The notes beneath the pieces are model-generated. The model ran no database searches. It saw nothing but the letters and a program-made list of their open reading frames with translations, and was not told the DNA's origin. A stretch of 64,000 nt of DNA. It comes from Gordonia westfalica (GTDB lineage: Bacteria; Actinomycetota; Actinomycetes; Mycobacteriales; Mycobacteriaceae). The DNA lies in contig NZ_FNLM01000034.1 in the NCBI RefSeq assembly GCF_900105725.1, positions 1,240,001 through 1,304,000 on the forward strand, in the 5' to 3' direction. Of this stretch, positions 17,290 through 26,733 are shown one piece after another (position 1 is the first letter of the stretch; each line of letters begins with the position of its first letter). A program made the position numbers and the translations under genes.

Positions 17290-17931
17290 ATGGCGGATGA
17301 AACCCACGACGCAATTAAGAATGTGACGACTGCCCTTACTATCCTAATAAGCATCGCCGCGCTGGCGGTCTCAATCTCATCGTCATGCTCAGCGGCAAAC
17401 AGAAGCCATGAAGCAAACGACATCGCCGAGTCGGCTCTGAGCGTCGCAAGACAACAGAGAATGGCCGACTTCACCATCTCTTTTGTGGTGACCCTGCGGA
17501 CCAACGGAGAGTACAAAGAGTGGGAAGCAACAGACTTCGATCGGAGCCGCGACGACCTGGTCATATCTCAGTCCAGGGTCTTTCCTGGCGTGTGGCTGGG
17601 AGTAAGTGTCGCAAACACCTCAAACACGCCATTAACCATCATTGATCTGGGAATCTTGACCAATCCCGCAAAAGGGACCGCCAACTGGATTCGGACTCGA
17701 ACGTACGATGCCATCGACGACTGCACCAACAATAGCGACATCCGATGCTATAAATTCCCACTTCTCATCCCCACTGGCGAAGAGCGCGAATTCCACTGGC
17801 CCATCTGGGAAGACATCGACACGATAGTTAACGAAGGCGCGGGTAGCCCCATCCGCGTTGTGCTGATGACCTACCCAACTGAGCACGAGAACTACCAGTT
17901 TGACACCAACTTAACGTTGACAGAAGGTTGA
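17290..17931 (+). CDS. Unknown membrane-anchored protein of atypical composition
   Basis: I do not recognise this 213-residue protein. It has one N-terminal membrane helix (VTTALTILISIAALAVSISSS, residues about 13-33 split here by family-neutral hydrophobic residues), a short coiled region (SHEANDIAESALSVARQQ), and a beta-rich C-terminal domain with VWLGVSVANTSNTPLTIIDLG, a pattern seen in small extracellular or periplasm-side domains. ATG at 17290 follows AAGGGGAATCCC, a good ribosome-binding site; the open frame starts at 17257. Codon use is AT-richer than all neighbours, and an IS481 element adjoins, so recent acquisition is likely. Confidence 0.65.
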   Translation: MADETHDAIKNVTTALTILISIAALAVSISSSCSAANRSHEANDIAESALSVARQQRMADFTISFVVTLRTNGEYKEWEATDFDRSRDDLVISQSRVFPGVWLGVSVANTSNTPLTIIDLGILTNPAKGTANWIRTRTYDAIDDCTNNSDIRCYKFPLLIPTGEEREFHWPIWEDIDTIVNEGAGSPIRVVLMTYPTEHENYQFDTNLTLTEG

Positions 17932-17976
17932 GTCGACGACTGGCTAGAGCGCTGCTCTCTGAACTTTCGCTCAGTG

Positions 17977-18954
17977 CTAGCTGTAAGACCTGGGCAGGCT
18001 GTGAACGTGTAGGCGTTCGATCGGGGTGAGTCCGCCGATGCCGGTGTGGGCTCGGTGGTGATTGTAGTGGTGTAGCCAGTCGTCGTAGGTGGCTGCGCGG
18101 GCGGTCTCTGAGCTGTAGAACTCGGCGTAGGCCCATTCCGAGGCCAGGGTGCGGTTGAATCGTTCGACCTTGCCGTTGGTTTGCGGACGGTAGGGACGGG
18201 TCTTCTTGTGCTTGATCTCGGCGCCGAGGGATTCTGCGAAAACCTTTGAGCGGTAACAGGCGCCGTTGTCGGTCATCACTCGTCTCACAGTGATCCCATG
18301 TTGGCTGAAGAAGGCGTTGGCGCGGTCCCAGAACTGCGCGGCGGTCTCTTTGCGTTCGTCGGTGAGGATCTCGGAGTATGCCAGCCGGGAATGGTCATCG
18401 ACGGCGTGGTGCAGATACGCGTATCCCGGGCGGTGTTTCTTGTTGTGCCGGTTGCCGATCGTGCGCCCGAGTTTGCGGTGGCCGCCGCCTTCGGGGATGC
18501 GGCCGAGTTTCTTGATGTCGATGTGGATCAGGTCGCCGGGAGCGTCGTGCTCGTAGCGTCGTGGCGGTGTCCGGCGTACCGGAAGCCCGGCGGCCTGGTC
18601 GAGGTGACGCAACAGCGGCATCCGATACCGGCGCAACACCGCCTCAACGGTCGATTTTGCTAGCCGCAGGTGCGCAGCGATTCGTGCAGCGCCCCAGCGA
18701 CGCAGGAACCGCAACTTGATGATTCGACGTTCCCGGCGCACGGGAAGCTGATGGGGTGACCGGTAGGGGCGGCTGGACCGATCTGCCATGCCGAGCTCAC
18801 CGGTCTGCCGGTAGCGGTCGGCCCACTTCTTGGCCGTGGCCGGTGAGCAGTTGAACCGTTCGGCGGCCCGTCGTAGAGGCCAGTTCTTATCGACGACGCA
18901 CTGAGCCAGGGGCAGACGGCCACGTTCGGTGAGGAAGGCATTACGGTGGGTCAT
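17977..18954 (-). CDS. IS481-family transposase
   Basis: A 325-residue DDE transposase: N-terminal helix-turn-helix (AAERFNCSPATAKKWADRY), an rve integrase core with HIDIKKL (first Asp), VMTDNGACYRS (second Asp) and TNGKVERFNRTL (Glu), ending PIERLHVHSLPRSYS. All catalytic residues are intact. The TAG stop at 17979-17977 lies outside the element, inside the target duplication GCTAGC, so the gene depends on the target for its terminator codon. Start ATG at 18954. Confidence 0.95.
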   Translation of the reverse strand: MTHRNAFLTERGRLPLAQCVVDKNWPLRRAAERFNCSPATAKKWADRYRQTGELGMADRSSRPYRSPHQLPVRRERRIIKLRFLRRWGAARIAAHLRLAKSTVEAVLRRYRMPLLRHLDQAAGLPVRRTPPRRYEHDAPGDLIHIDIKKLGRIPEGGGHRKLGRTIGNRHNKKHRPGYAYLHHAVDDHSRLAYSEILTDERKETAAQFWDRANAFFSQHGITVRRVMTDNGACYRSKVFAESLGAEIKHKKTRPYRPQTNGKVERFNRTLASEWAYAEFYSSETARAATYDDWLHHYNHHRAHTGIGGLTPIERLHVHSLPRSYS

Positions 18955-19058
18955 GAGGGCCTCTTGGTGATCGGCGTGTGTGTGGTAACCACATCGATAC
19001 CGGAGGCCCTCACCTGTTGACCGGCACCACGCCGTTCACAACCTCCCCAAGAGTTACA
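17982..19058 (-). mobile_element. IS481-type insertion sequence with target duplication
   Basis: 1077-bp element. Outer ends are TGTAAGACCTGGGCAGGC on the left and the related TGTAACTCTTGGGGAGG (complement) on the right, both leading to TGTGAAC. The flanks are GCTAGC at 17976-17981 and 19059-19064, a 6-bp duplication matching the NCTAGN target known for IS481. Intact transposase, so it may be active. It lies between the orphan gene and the DegV gene. Confidence 0.95.
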
Positions 19059-19106
19059 GCTAGCTCTTGCGCCCGGCACGTCACGCAGTTTGGCCGCCGA
19101 CTGGAC

Positions 19107-19967
19107 TCAGCTCTCCTCGAGCCCCTCGATCGGGTCGAGATGAGATGCGATGACGACGCCCACCGATCCGGGGCCCACGTGGGAGCCGAGGATCGGCCCG
19201 AGGTCGACGGTCAGTTCGGAGGTCACCATCCGCAGCCGGTTGCGCAGCGTGGCGAGGAGTTCTGCCGCGACGTCCGGGGTCTCACAGTGCTGGACGCCGA
19301 CGGTGACCGCGCGACCACCCGCCGACTCGACCGCCGCGTCGACCATCTTGTCGAGCGCCTTGGAGAAGGTGCGGTGGCGTTCCTTGAGCTGCAGCGTGCC
19401 GTCGACCATGTGCAGGATCGGCTTGATCGACAACGCCGATCCGAACAGCTTGCCGGCCGCGGAGATCCGGCCGCTGTGTCGGAGGTTGTCGAGTTGCTGG
19501 ACGCACAGCAGCGAGTCGACGGTCGCGGCCTGACGGATCGCGGACTCGTACACGCGATCACGATCGGCGCCGCCCGCGGCCGCCTGCGCGGCGGCGATGG
19601 CGGTGAAACCCACTGCGAGACCGACAGATCGGGAATCGACGACGCGGACCTGCCCGGAGAACTTCTCCGCCGCCAGCCGCGCCGAACTCCAGGTACCCGA
19701 CAGCTTGCGCGACATGTGCACGGCCACCACACCGGCACCTTCGCTGGCTTCGAGAGCCGATTCGAAGTACTCGGTGAGCTCGCTGGGATTGGCACCCGAG
19801 GTGGTCACACCGGGCATCGAGACCACATCCTCGGGGATGTGGTCGACGCCCTCGCGGTAGTCCTTGTCCTCGACCGTGACATGCAGCGGGACCTGCCGGA
19901 TCCCGTAGTGCTCGGTGACCGACTCCGGCAACCGAGACGACGAATCTGTGACGACGACGACAGGCAC
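19107..19967 (-). CDS. DegV family fatty-acid-binding protein
   Basis: A 286-residue DegV protein; these bind a fatty acid and, with FakA-type DAK2 kinases, present it for phosphorylation. Start VPVVVVTDSSSRLPESV carries the DSS motif, followed by GVTTSGANPSELTEYF and the ligand-binding His/Arg region near residue 250. The gene begins an octT-side gene row conserved with mycobacteria (DegV, octT, gpgP, rsfS, nadD), but 58 bases separate it from octT. A DAK2-domain protein is encoded at 31112-32761 in the same window and could be a partner. Confidence 0.9.
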   Translation of the reverse strand: MPVVVVTDSSSRLPESVTEHYGIRQVPLHVTVEDKDYREGVDHIPEDVVSMPGVTTSGANPSELTEYFESALEASEGAGVVAVHMSRKLSGTWSSARLAAEKFSGQVRVVDSRSVGLAVGFTAIAAAQAAAGGADRDRVYESAIRQAATVDSLLCVQQLDNLRHSGRISAAGKLFGSALSIKPILHMVDGTLQLKERHRTFSKALDKMVDAAVESAGGRAVTVGVQHCETPDVAAELLATLRNRLRMVTSELTVDLGPILGSHVGPGSVGVVIASHLDPIEGLEES

Positions 19968-20025
19968 GCGTCTACGTTAGCCGGTTCACCGGCCGGACCT
20001 CACACGGGATCGAGACGTCCGTCGA

Positions 20026-20775
20026 CTACCGGGTCGCCCGGCTCGTCTCGACCACCGGCACCACCAGATCGGCGATCTGACGATGACACGAGAAGCCCCA
20101 GTGGATGCCGTCCGGGTTCATCTCCGCCGCCGGGTCCTCGAAGGCGTCCCGGGTCGCCGGATAGAAGTCGACACAGGGCAGCCCGTGTTGCTCCGCCCAC
20201 CGCGCGATCGCCGCCGTCGTCGGAATCCGGCCCGTGTGCACGTAGCCGTAGTACGGGCTGCGATGCGTCGGCGGCAGACACATGACGATCGGCAGATCCG
20301 GGCGGAGCTGGGTCAGCGCGTCCCGGATCTTGTCCAGGTATTCGACGGTCACCTTCGGCGGCAACGCCAGCGGCCATCCCAGCCGCGCCCCACGCGGCTG
20401 CACCCATGAGTACGCGTCACGCACCAACTGCCGCAGTCGATTCGGCCGCACGTAGCGGATCTGTTCGCGCAGCGCGGTCGGCAGCGGCGACGGCAACGTG
20501 TCCATCCCGCCGAACGCCAGCACGACGACGTCGGTGTGCGGGACGGTGGCCCAGATGTTCGGGTCCTGGGTCAGTGCCCACCACACGTCACGGCTCGTCC
20601 AGCCGATCCGGCCGAACAGCTTCACCGGCAGGCCCACATCGGCGCCGACCAGCGACGGCCAGATCCGTGGATCGTTCGCGGGCAGCCCGCCGACCGGGCC
20701 GTAGTAGGCCAGCGAATCGGACAGGACCATCATGCAGCGCTCCCCCGCGGGGGCACCGCCCTTCACGTCGGTCAC
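20026..20775 (-). CDS. octT: Diglucosylglycerate octanoyltransferase, SGNH fold
   Basis: A 249-residue SGNH/GDSL-type enzyme. The nucleophile is in VLSDSLAYYG (Ser about residue 21) and the Asp-x-x-His pair is in NPDGIHWGF near the C-terminus; LAFGGMDTLP is the Gly/Asn-block region. By position beside gpgP it matches the mycobacterial octanoyltransferase that acylates the diglucosylglycerate precursor of methylglucose lipopolysaccharide. GTG start at 20775 overlaps the gpgP stop (GTGA, 20772-20775), so translation is coupled. Confidence 0.82.
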   Translation of the reverse strand: MTDVKGGAPAGERCMMVLSDSLAYYGPVGGLPANDPRIWPSLVGADVGLPVKLFGRIGWTSRDVWWALTQDPNIWATVPHTDVVVLAFGGMDTLPSPLPTALREQIRYVRPNRLRQLVRDAYSWVQPRGARLGWPLALPPKVTVEYLDKIRDALTQLRPDLPIVMCLPPTHRSPYYGYVHTGRIPTTAAIARWAEQHGLPCVDFYPATRDAFEDPAAEMNPDGIHWGFSCHRQIADLVVPVVETSRATR

Positions 20776-21485
20776 TGAACGGCGGGATCCGAGTCCTCGG
20801 CCGACGCATTCCACACGTCGAGCCGCCAGCGCGGAAGGTCGCCGGGCTTACCGTGACCCGACAGCTGCACCCAGCTGGTGTTCGCGAGACCACCGAAGAC
20901 CGGCCAGTTGTCCACCGGCAGTCCGAGCAGGGCCGCGGTCATCGCCGCGATCACCCCACCGTGAGCCACCAGCACCACCGGCGCCTCGGGGTTGTCACCG
21001 ACACCCCAGTCCGGCAGCTGCTCGATCAGTTCGTCCACCAGCAGGGTGGAACGCTTCGCCACGTCGACGCGGCTCTCGCCGCCCGGCGGCGTCCACGTCG
21101 CGTCGTCGCGCCACACTTTACGCGCACCCGGCATCACCTCGTCGACGTCGAGATGCGTGAGGCCCTGCCACTCGCCCAGATGCGTCTCGCGAAGGCGCAC
21201 ATCGGTTGTCACCGACTGACCGGTCCGCTGGGCCAGTGCCTCCGCGGTGTCGCGGGCGCGCTTGAGATCCGACGACCAGATCGCCAGCGGCTGCCGTTTG
21301 GCGAGTTCGACCGCAGCCGAACTCGCCTGCCGCACACCGAGCTCGGAGAGATCGGTGTCGAGCTGGCCCTGCATACGGCTGCCCGCGTTGTACTCGGTCT
21401 GCCCGTGGCGCAACAAGATCAGGCGCCGGACGACCGGCGTCAGACGCTCGACCGAGGTGTCGTGGGTATCGGGACCCCCGCTCAC
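20772..21485 (-). CDS. gpgP: Glucosyl-3-phosphoglycerate phosphatase
   Basis: A 237-residue histidine phosphatase. LILLRHGQTEYN (His about residue 27) is the phospho-acceptor motif; RETHLGEWQG and the late VAHGGVIAAM complete the active site. In mycobacteria this enzyme dephosphorylates glucosyl-3-phosphoglycerate on the way to methylglucose lipopolysaccharide; the octT neighbour supports the same job. GTG start at 21485 overlaps the rsfS stop by four bases (GTGA). A general cofactor-independent mutase-like role cannot be excluded from sequence alone. Confidence 0.85.
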   Translation of the reverse strand: MSGGPDTHDTSVERLTPVVRRLILLRHGQTEYNAGSRMQGQLDTDLSELGVRQASSAAVELAKRQPLAIWSSDLKRARDTAEALAQRTGQSVTTDVRLRETHLGEWQGLTHLDVDEVMPGARKVWRDDATWTPPGGESRVDVAKRSTLLVDELIEQLPDWGVGDNPEAPVVLVAHGGVIAAMTAALLGLPVDNWPVFGGLANTSWVQLSGHGKPGDLPRWRLDVWNASAEDSDPAVQ

Positions 21486-21844
21486 GAAAGTCCTTCGACC
21501 TCGACGACCGGGCAGTCCTTCCACAGACTCTCGAGCGCGTAGAAGCGACGCTCGTCGGTGTGCTGGATGTGCACGACGATGTCGGCGTAATCGAGCAGCG
21601 CCCAACGCCCCTCACGGGTGCCCTCACGACGCAGCGGCTTGTGCCCGGCCTCCCGCAGCTTGTCCTCGACCTCGTCGACGATCGAATTGACCTGCCGCTC
21701 GTTGTCCGCCGACGCGATGACGAATGCGTCGGTGATCACCAACTGTTCCGACACATCGATCACGGTCACCTCATGGGCGAGCTTCTCCGCGGCCGCCAGA
21801 GCAGCCACCTTGGCCATCTCCAACGCTTCAGCTGACGCAGTCAC
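21482..21844 (-). CDS. rsfS: Ribosome silencing factor RsfS
   Basis: A 120-residue RsfS/Iojap protein that binds ribosomal protein L14 and blocks subunit joining in starvation. Family features: VIDVSEQLVITDAFVIASADNERQVNSIVDEV (described by its core VITDAFVIAS) and WALLDYADIVVHIQH. It lies 18 bases downstream of nadD, as in many bacteria, and overlaps gpgP by four bases. Confidence 0.96.
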   Translation of the reverse strand: MTASAEALEMAKVAALAAAEKLAHEVTVIDVSEQLVITDAFVIASADNERQVNSIVDEVEDKLREAGHKPLRREGTREGRWALLDYADIVVHIQHTDERRFYALESLWKDCPVVEVEGLS

Positions 21845-21862
21845 ACAAGTCCTCTCGAAAAT

Positions 21863-22624
21863 TCACTTACCGGCCGAGGCCGCAGACGCTCCCGGCGCAG
21901 GTTCTCTTCCGCCCGCTCGCTCCGCTCCCGGCGCAGGTTCTCTTCCGCCCGCTCGCTCCGCTCCCGGCGCGGCCACACCAGGCGATGACGCCCGAGGCGC
22001 ACGATACAGCTTCCTCTTGGCTATGTACTGCACGACGCCGTCGGGCACCAGGTACCAGACCGGCCGCCCCTTCGCCGCTCGCGTGCGGCATTCGGTCGAC
22101 GAGATCGCCAGCGCCGGGATCTCCAGCAGGTGTAGCGTGTCGTCGGGCATCTGCGCGAGGTGCTGGGCCAGATGCGTGGCGTCGAGCTCATACCCCGGCC
22201 GGCTCACCCCCACGAACTTCGCGAGTTCGAAGAGTTCTTCCCAGTCCTGCCACGACAGGATCGACTCCAGCGCATCGGCCCCGGTGATGAAGTACAGCTG
22301 GGCGTCGGGCAACTGCTTCCGTAGGTCGCGCAACGTGTCGACGGTGTAGGTGTCACCCTCGCGGTCGACGTCGACGCGACTCACGCTGAACTGCGGATTC
22401 GACGCCGTCGCGATGACCGTCATCAGGTACCGGTCCTCGGGCGGACTGACCATCGTGTGCTCGCCGAGCTTCTGCCACGGACGCCCCGTCGGGACGAAGA
22501 TCACCTCGTCCAGGTGGAAACGATGCGCGACTTCACTCGCCGCCACGAGGTGCCCGTTGTGGATCGGGTCGAACGTGCCACCCATCACGCCGATACGGCG
22601 CGCACGACGGCGGTCGGTTGACAT
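21863..22624 (-). CDS. nadD: Nicotinate-nucleotide adenylyltransferase with repeat-encoded tail
   Basis: A 253-residue NAD synthesis enzyme joining nicotinate mononucleotide with [14 protein letters not shown] at residues 15-25 is the nucleotide-binding motif; the second motif is [21 protein letters not shown], recognised by its ISST.CR core. The family usually ends near residue 210. Here about 40 more residues follow, with two copies of [12 protein letters not shown], encoded by a 36-bp DNA repeat. The tail is probably unstructured. Operon with rsfS, gpgP and octT. Confidence 0.95.
   Translation of the reverse strand: MSTDRRRARRIGVMGGTFDPIHNGHLVAASEVAHRFHLDEVIFVPTGRPWQKLGEHTMVSPPEDRYLMTVIATASNPQFSVSRVDVDREGDTYTVDTLRDLRKQLPDAQLYFITGADALESILSWQDWEELFELAKFVGVSRPGYELDATHLAQHLAQMPDDTLHLLEIPALAISSTECRTRAAKGRPVWYLVPDGVVQYIAKRKLYRAPRASSPGVAAPGAERAGGREPAPGAERAGGREPAPGASAASAGK
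21894..21970. repeat. 36-bp direct repeat inside nadD
   Basis: Two full 36-bp units and a partial third lie in the 3' end of nadD; the core CTCGCTCCGCTCCCGGCG occurs at 21916-21933 and 21952-21969. The period is a multiple of three, so reading continues. The same core with its flanks occurs in the PemK-like gene at 2193-2214. Confidence 0.9.
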
Positions 22625-22654
22625 GGACGGTCAGTCTACGCGGTGGCTCGGGGA

Positions 22655-24046
22655 TCAGATCGGCAGCAGGTCGGCGATGACGGTTCCGAGCTGCGTCGCA
22701 TTGCGGCATTCGAACATGTCGATGACCTCCGCGTAATCGGTGGCAACCGAGTCGCCGGTCCCCCAGTGCTCCTTGGCCTCGGGGTTCAGCCAGTACGCGT
22801 GGCGGCCACGTTCCACCAGTTCCGCAAGCGCGTCGACGTGCGCGTCGTGGTAGTTGTTGCGGCCGTCGCCGAGCACCAGCAGCGCGCCCCGATGAGTGAG
22901 CGTCTCGCCGTAGTCGGCGACGAACCCGGCGAGCATGTTCCCGTAGTCCGAATGTCCGTCGCGCGTGGAGATCCGCGCGGTCGAGATCATGTGGTGCATC
23001 GCCGCGCCGAAATCCTCTTCGCCGTGGTCGAAGAAGTCGGTGACCTCGTCGACGGTGTCGACGAACGCGAACACCCGCACCTTCGAGAACTGTTGGCGCA
23101 GCGCATATACCAGCCGCAGCGTGAACTGGCTGAAGCCGGCTACCGATCCCGACACATCACAGATGACGATCAGTTCCGGGCGGCCCGGACGCGGCTTGCG
23201 GTGGCTGAGCTCGATCGGGACACCGCCGGTCGACATGGACGCACGTAGCGTCTTGCGCACGTCGACCGCGCCACGATGGGCACGACGACGCCGCGTCTCG
23301 AGCTTCGCCGCCAGCAACCGTGCGAGGGGTTCGATGGTCTTGCGGATCTCCACCTGCTCCTTGGCGCCGGCGGAAAGGAAGTTGACGTTCTCCGGCAGCG
23401 GCGGCACCGCGTACGCGCCGACCTTGTCACGACCGTTGCGATCGGCCATCCGCCGCTGCGTCTCGCGCTCGATCGCCGCCCGCAGGTCGGCCGCTTTCTG
23501 ACGTGCGGCCTGCCGATACAGCGGTTCGGTACCCGGCCGGCCACCGTCGCCCTCGCCACCGGCCATCGCCGCGGCGATCTTGGCGATCAGCGTCTGCGGA
23601 CTGACCGCGGAGATCGCCTGATACGCCGAGAAGGCCTCGCCCTTGGTCGACCCGTAGCGCCCCAGCTCGTCGACGATCATCGCGATCGCCTGCTCGAGCC
23701 GGCCGTCACTGGCCGCCGCGTCGTCGGCAAGCATCTCGGCGAGCGCGTCCCGCACCGCCTCGACGTCGAGGTTTCCGTCCTCGTCGCGCGGGAGGTCCTC
23801 GGTGACGGTGCGCATTCCCGCGCCGACGGGGAACCACAGGTCGAAGACGCGGTCGAAGACACCGCGATGCGCATTGTCGACGAGCAGCGTCGTCGCCAGC
23901 CCCTCACGGAGTCGCGAGCGCTCGAGTAGGTCAAGCACCTCCATCGCACTCGCCGCGTCGATCAGGGCCGACGGCCCGACGACGATCCCACGACGACGCA
24001 GCTCATCGACGAAATCGGTGAGGTGCGCGACGAGCGGAGCCGTCAT
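22655..24046 (-). CDS. VWA domain protein of the CoxE type
   Basis: A 463-residue protein with a C-terminal von Willebrand A domain; ICDVSGSV near residue 300 is the metal-binding MIDAS motif (DxSxS), with LVLGDGRNNY as the later acidic site. CoxE-like VWA proteins work with MoxR-type AAA ATPases to insert cofactors or remodel complexes; the client here is unknown. The start ATG overlaps the MoxR stop in TGATG (24044-24048). Conserved as a pair upstream of proA in mycobacteria. Confidence 0.9.
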   Translation of the reverse strand: MTAPLVAHLTDFVDELRRRGIVVGPSALIDAASAMEVLDLLERSRLREGLATTLLVDNAHRGVFDRVFDLWFPVGAGMRTVTEDLPRDEDGNLDVEAVRDALAEMLADDAAASDGRLEQAIAMIVDELGRYGSTKGEAFSAYQAISAVSPQTLIAKIAAAMAGGEGDGGRPGTEPLYRQAARQKAADLRAAIERETQRRMADRNGRDKVGAYAVPPLPENVNFLSAGAKEQVEIRKTIEPLARLLAAKLETRRRRAHRGAVDVRKTLRASMSTGGVPIELSHRKPRPGRPELIVICDVSGSVAGFSQFTLRLVYALRQQFSKVRVFAFVDTVDEVTDFFDHGEEDFGAAMHHMISTARISTRDGHSDYGNMLAGFVADYGETLTHRGALLVLGDGRNNYHDAHVDALAELVERGRHAYWLNPEAKEHWGTGDSVATDYAEVIDMFECRNATQLGTVIADLLPI

Positions 24047-24969
24047 CAGCCCAGCTTGAGTTCTTTGAGAGCCGTCTTCAGGTCGGGCCGATGCTTGAGC
24101 ACCACGCCGAGGGTGCGCGCGATGAGTCCGTCGTCGAGACCGCTGGTCTTGGTGTCGGCCTGCTCGCCCGCACCGAGCGCGAGCAGCGTGTTGGCCCAGT
24201 CGATCGTCTCGGCCACCGAGGGCTTCTTGCGGATGTCCAGCGTCCGCAGCACACCGACGATGCGCACCAGTTCCGCACTCAGCGACGCCGACAGATTCGG
24301 CACCCGCGACGCGAGGATCTCCTTCTCCCGCTCGGCGTCGGGGAAGTCGATGTAGAGGTACAGGCAGCGACGCTTGAGCGCCTCGGACAGTTCCCGCGTG
24401 GCGTTCGAGGTGAGCAGCACGATCGGACGACGCTGCGCGGCAACGGTTCCCATCTCGGGGATGGTGATCGCGAAGTCGCTGAGCACCTCGAGGAGCAGAC
24501 CTTCCATGTCGACGTCGGCCTTGTCGACCTCGTCGATCAGCAGCACGGTCGAGCCCTCCCGGGAGATCGCCTTCAGCAGCGGACGCGGCAGCAGGAACTC
24601 GTCAGAGAAGATGTCGGTCTTCGCCTCATCCCACGCGCGGTTTCCCGTCGCCTGGATGTGCAGGATCTGCTTGGCGTGGTTCCACTCGTACAGCGCGCGG
24701 GCCTCGTCGATGCCCTCGTAGCACTGGAGGCGGACGAATTCGGCGTCCGTGGCCGCGGCGATCGACTTGGCCAGTTCGGTCTTGCCGACGCCTGCGGGCC
24801 CCTCGACGAGCAGCGGCTTGCCCAACCGGTCGGCGAGGAAGGTCGATGTCGCGGTCGCGTCGTCGGCGAGGTAGCCGGTCTCACGCAGCCTTGTGACGAC
24901 GTCGTCGACCGAGGTGAACGACGGGACGACCTGCGGACCGGACCCGGTGTACTCCGTGGGGCTTGTCAT
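24046..24969 (-). CDS. MoxR-family AAA+ ATPase
   Basis: A 307-residue AAA+ ATPase. Walker A GPAGVGKTEL at about residues 57-66, Walker B VLLIDEVDKAD and the sensor region VLLTSNATRELSEALKRR are intact. MoxR proteins act as chaperones for protein complexes together with VWA partners, here the next gene. ATG at 24969 overlaps the proA stop in TGATG, so proA, MoxR and VWA form one translationally coupled row. Confidence 0.93.
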   Translation of the reverse strand: MTSPTEYTGSGPQVVPSFTSVDDVVTRLRETGYLADDATATSTFLADRLGKPLLVEGPAGVGKTELAKSIAAATDAEFVRLQCYEGIDEARALYEWNHAKQILHIQATGNRAWDEAKTDIFSDEFLLPRPLLKAISREGSTVLLIDEVDKADVDMEGLLLEVLSDFAITIPEMGTVAAQRRPIVLLTSNATRELSEALKRRCLYLYIDFPDAEREKEILASRVPNLSASLSAELVRIVGVLRTLDIRKKPSVAETIDWANTLLALGAGEQADTKTSGLDDGLIARTLGVVLKHRPDLKTALKELKLG

Positions 24970-26252
24970 CACGCCGGCCGAACGTGGCCGTTGCCCCAGA
25001 CCAGCCACTTGGTGGAGGTCAGTTCGGGCAGGCCCATCGGGCCGCGGGCATGCAGCTTCTGGGTGGAGATGCCGATCTCGGCACCGAAACCGAACTGCTC
25101 ACCGTCGGTGAACGCGGTCGAGGCGTTGACCATGACGGCTGCGGCGTCCACGCGGCGGGTGAACTCGTCCGCGGCGGCGAGGTCGGTCGTGATGATCGCC
25201 TCGGTGTGCCCGGTGCCGTAGGTGTCGATGTGGGAGACCGCGGCCTCGAGGCCGTCGACCACCTTCATCGCGATGTCCATCGACAGGTATTCCCTGGTCC
25301 AGTCGTCCTCGGTGGCCGGTTCCATGCCGGGTTCGTCGCCGTGGATCACGACGCCCTGCGACTGCAGCACCTGGGTGATGCGGGGAAGCGCGTCGGCCGC
25401 GACCGCCTTGTCGATGAGGACCGTCTCGGCGGTGTTGCAGACACTCGGCCGGCGGGTCTTGGAGTTGAGGATCACACGGACGGCGACATCGAGGTCGGCG
25501 AGCGCGTGCACATAGACGTGGCAGTTGCCGACGCCGGTCTCGATGGTCGGGACGGTCGCGTTGGAGACGACGGCCTCGATCAGGCCGGCACCACCTCGCG
25601 GGATCACGACGTCGACGAGACCGCGCGCTCGGATGAGAGCAGTGACGCTCGAACGGTCCGTACTGGGCAACAACGACACCGCGTCGGCGCTGACCCCCTT
25701 CGAGGACAGGGTCTCCCGCAGGACGCGTACGAGTTCGGCGTTCGACGACGCGGCCGACGACGAACCGCGGAGCAGCACCGCGTTACCCGACTTGAAGGCG
25801 ATACCGAAGGCGTCGACCGTGACGTTGGGGCGCGCTTCGTAGACGATGCCGACGACGCCGAGCGGGACCCGCAGCTGTCGAAGCTGCAGTCCGTTGGGCA
25901 GGGTCTTGCCGGCGACGATCTCCCCGATCGGGTCCGGCAGGACCGCGACCTGACGCAGACCGTTGGCGATGCCGACGACGCGCGAGGAATCGAGACGCAG
26001 GCGATCGAGCAGGCTCGCCTCGGTGTCCGCTTCCTCGGCACGCGCGATGTCCTCGGCGTTGGCTGCGAGGATCGTCTCCGTGGCGGCCTCGATGGCGTCG
26101 GCAGCCGCGAGCAGGACCTCGTTCTTGTCCGCCGTCGTCAGGCCGCCCAGCGAGCGGGACGCCGATTTCGCCGCCCTCGCGAGCCCGAGGACAACCTTCT
26201 CGGTGTCGGACTCGCCAGTTGAGACAGAGGGCTCTGCGGTGGGTGCGCTCAT
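24969..26252 (-). CDS. proA: Gamma-glutamyl phosphate reductase
   Basis: A 427-residue NADPH-dependent enzyme making glutamate semialdehyde for proline. The catalytic Cys is in [14 protein letters not shown], and [19 protein letters not shown] near the C-terminus is characteristic. ATG at 26252 (MSAPTAEPS) was chosen; an ATG two codons upstream is an alternative and the frame is open to 26375. No proB lies in this window. First gene of the proA-MoxR-VWA row. Confidence 0.95.
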   Translation of the reverse strand: MSAPTAEPSVSTGESDTEKVVLGLARAAKSASRSLGGLTTADKNEVLLAAADAIEAATETILAANAEDIARAEEADTEASLLDRLRLDSSRVVGIANGLRQVAVLPDPIGEIVAGKTLPNGLQLRQLRVPLGVVGIVYEARPNVTVDAFGIAFKSGNAVLLRGSSSAASSNAELVRVLRETLSSKGVSADAVSLLPSTDRSSVTALIRARGLVDVVIPRGGAGLIEAVVSNATVPTIETGVGNCHVYVHALADLDVAVRVILNSKTRRPSVCNTAETVLIDKAVAADALPRITQVLQSQGVVIHGDEPGMEPATEDDWTREYLSMDIAMKVVDGLEAAVSHIDTYGTGHTEAIITTDLAAADEFTRRVDAAAVMVNASTAFTDGEQFGFGAEIGISTQKLHARGPMGLPELTSTKWLVWGNGHVRPA

Positions 26253-26463
26253 CAACATCCTCGACTTCGCGGGTGGTCGCCGCGACGAGGCCGCCGCGGG
26301 AGATATGCCGTTCTCAAGAGTAACGCTGTGGGCGATTCGTCCCCAAAGGGATATGTGGGCCCTCTCACGCTCCATTCAGATCGCGCATCAGACTTTGCTA
26401 TTTTGAATTCGCTGTACTCCGACGTGGAGGCAGCTGTCGTTTCTGCCGCGGGGAGAAGATTCG

Positions 26464-26733
26464 ATGACCGGTTTTTCACATGCCTTTCTTTCACATGCCT
26501 TCGAGCGCATCCGGCGCGTGGGCACTTCGTCAGCCGTACGCGCGGGTGCATTCGTCATCGGATGCCTGATGCTGTTCATCGCTGCGTCGCACGTTCCCGA
26601 AGTCGGGCGGGAGTCGGCCACATGGGCGTCGATGGGGGTACTAGCGGGCTCGCTGACTGCGGCCACGTTCGGCGCGATGGCCTTCTGGGTCGGCGCACGC
26701 GGAATCGTCGCCCGCCTCATCGGCACTTGCTGA
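26464..26733 (+). CDS. Small two-helix membrane protein, unknown
   Basis: An 89-residue protein not recognised by family. Two hydrophobic segments are visible (VRAGAFVIGCLMLFIAAS and MGVLAGSLTAATFGAMAFWV) separated by about 20 polar residues, with a basic N-terminus, so both ends probably face the cytosol. ATG at 26464 follows GGGGAGAAGATTCG, a good ribosome-binding site. It stands alone at the junction between two conserved gene blocks. Confidence 0.6.
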   Translation: MTGFSHAFLSHAFERIRRVGTSSAVRAGAFVIGCLMLFIAASHVPEVGRESATWASMGVLAGSLTAATFGAMAFWVGARGIVARLIGTC

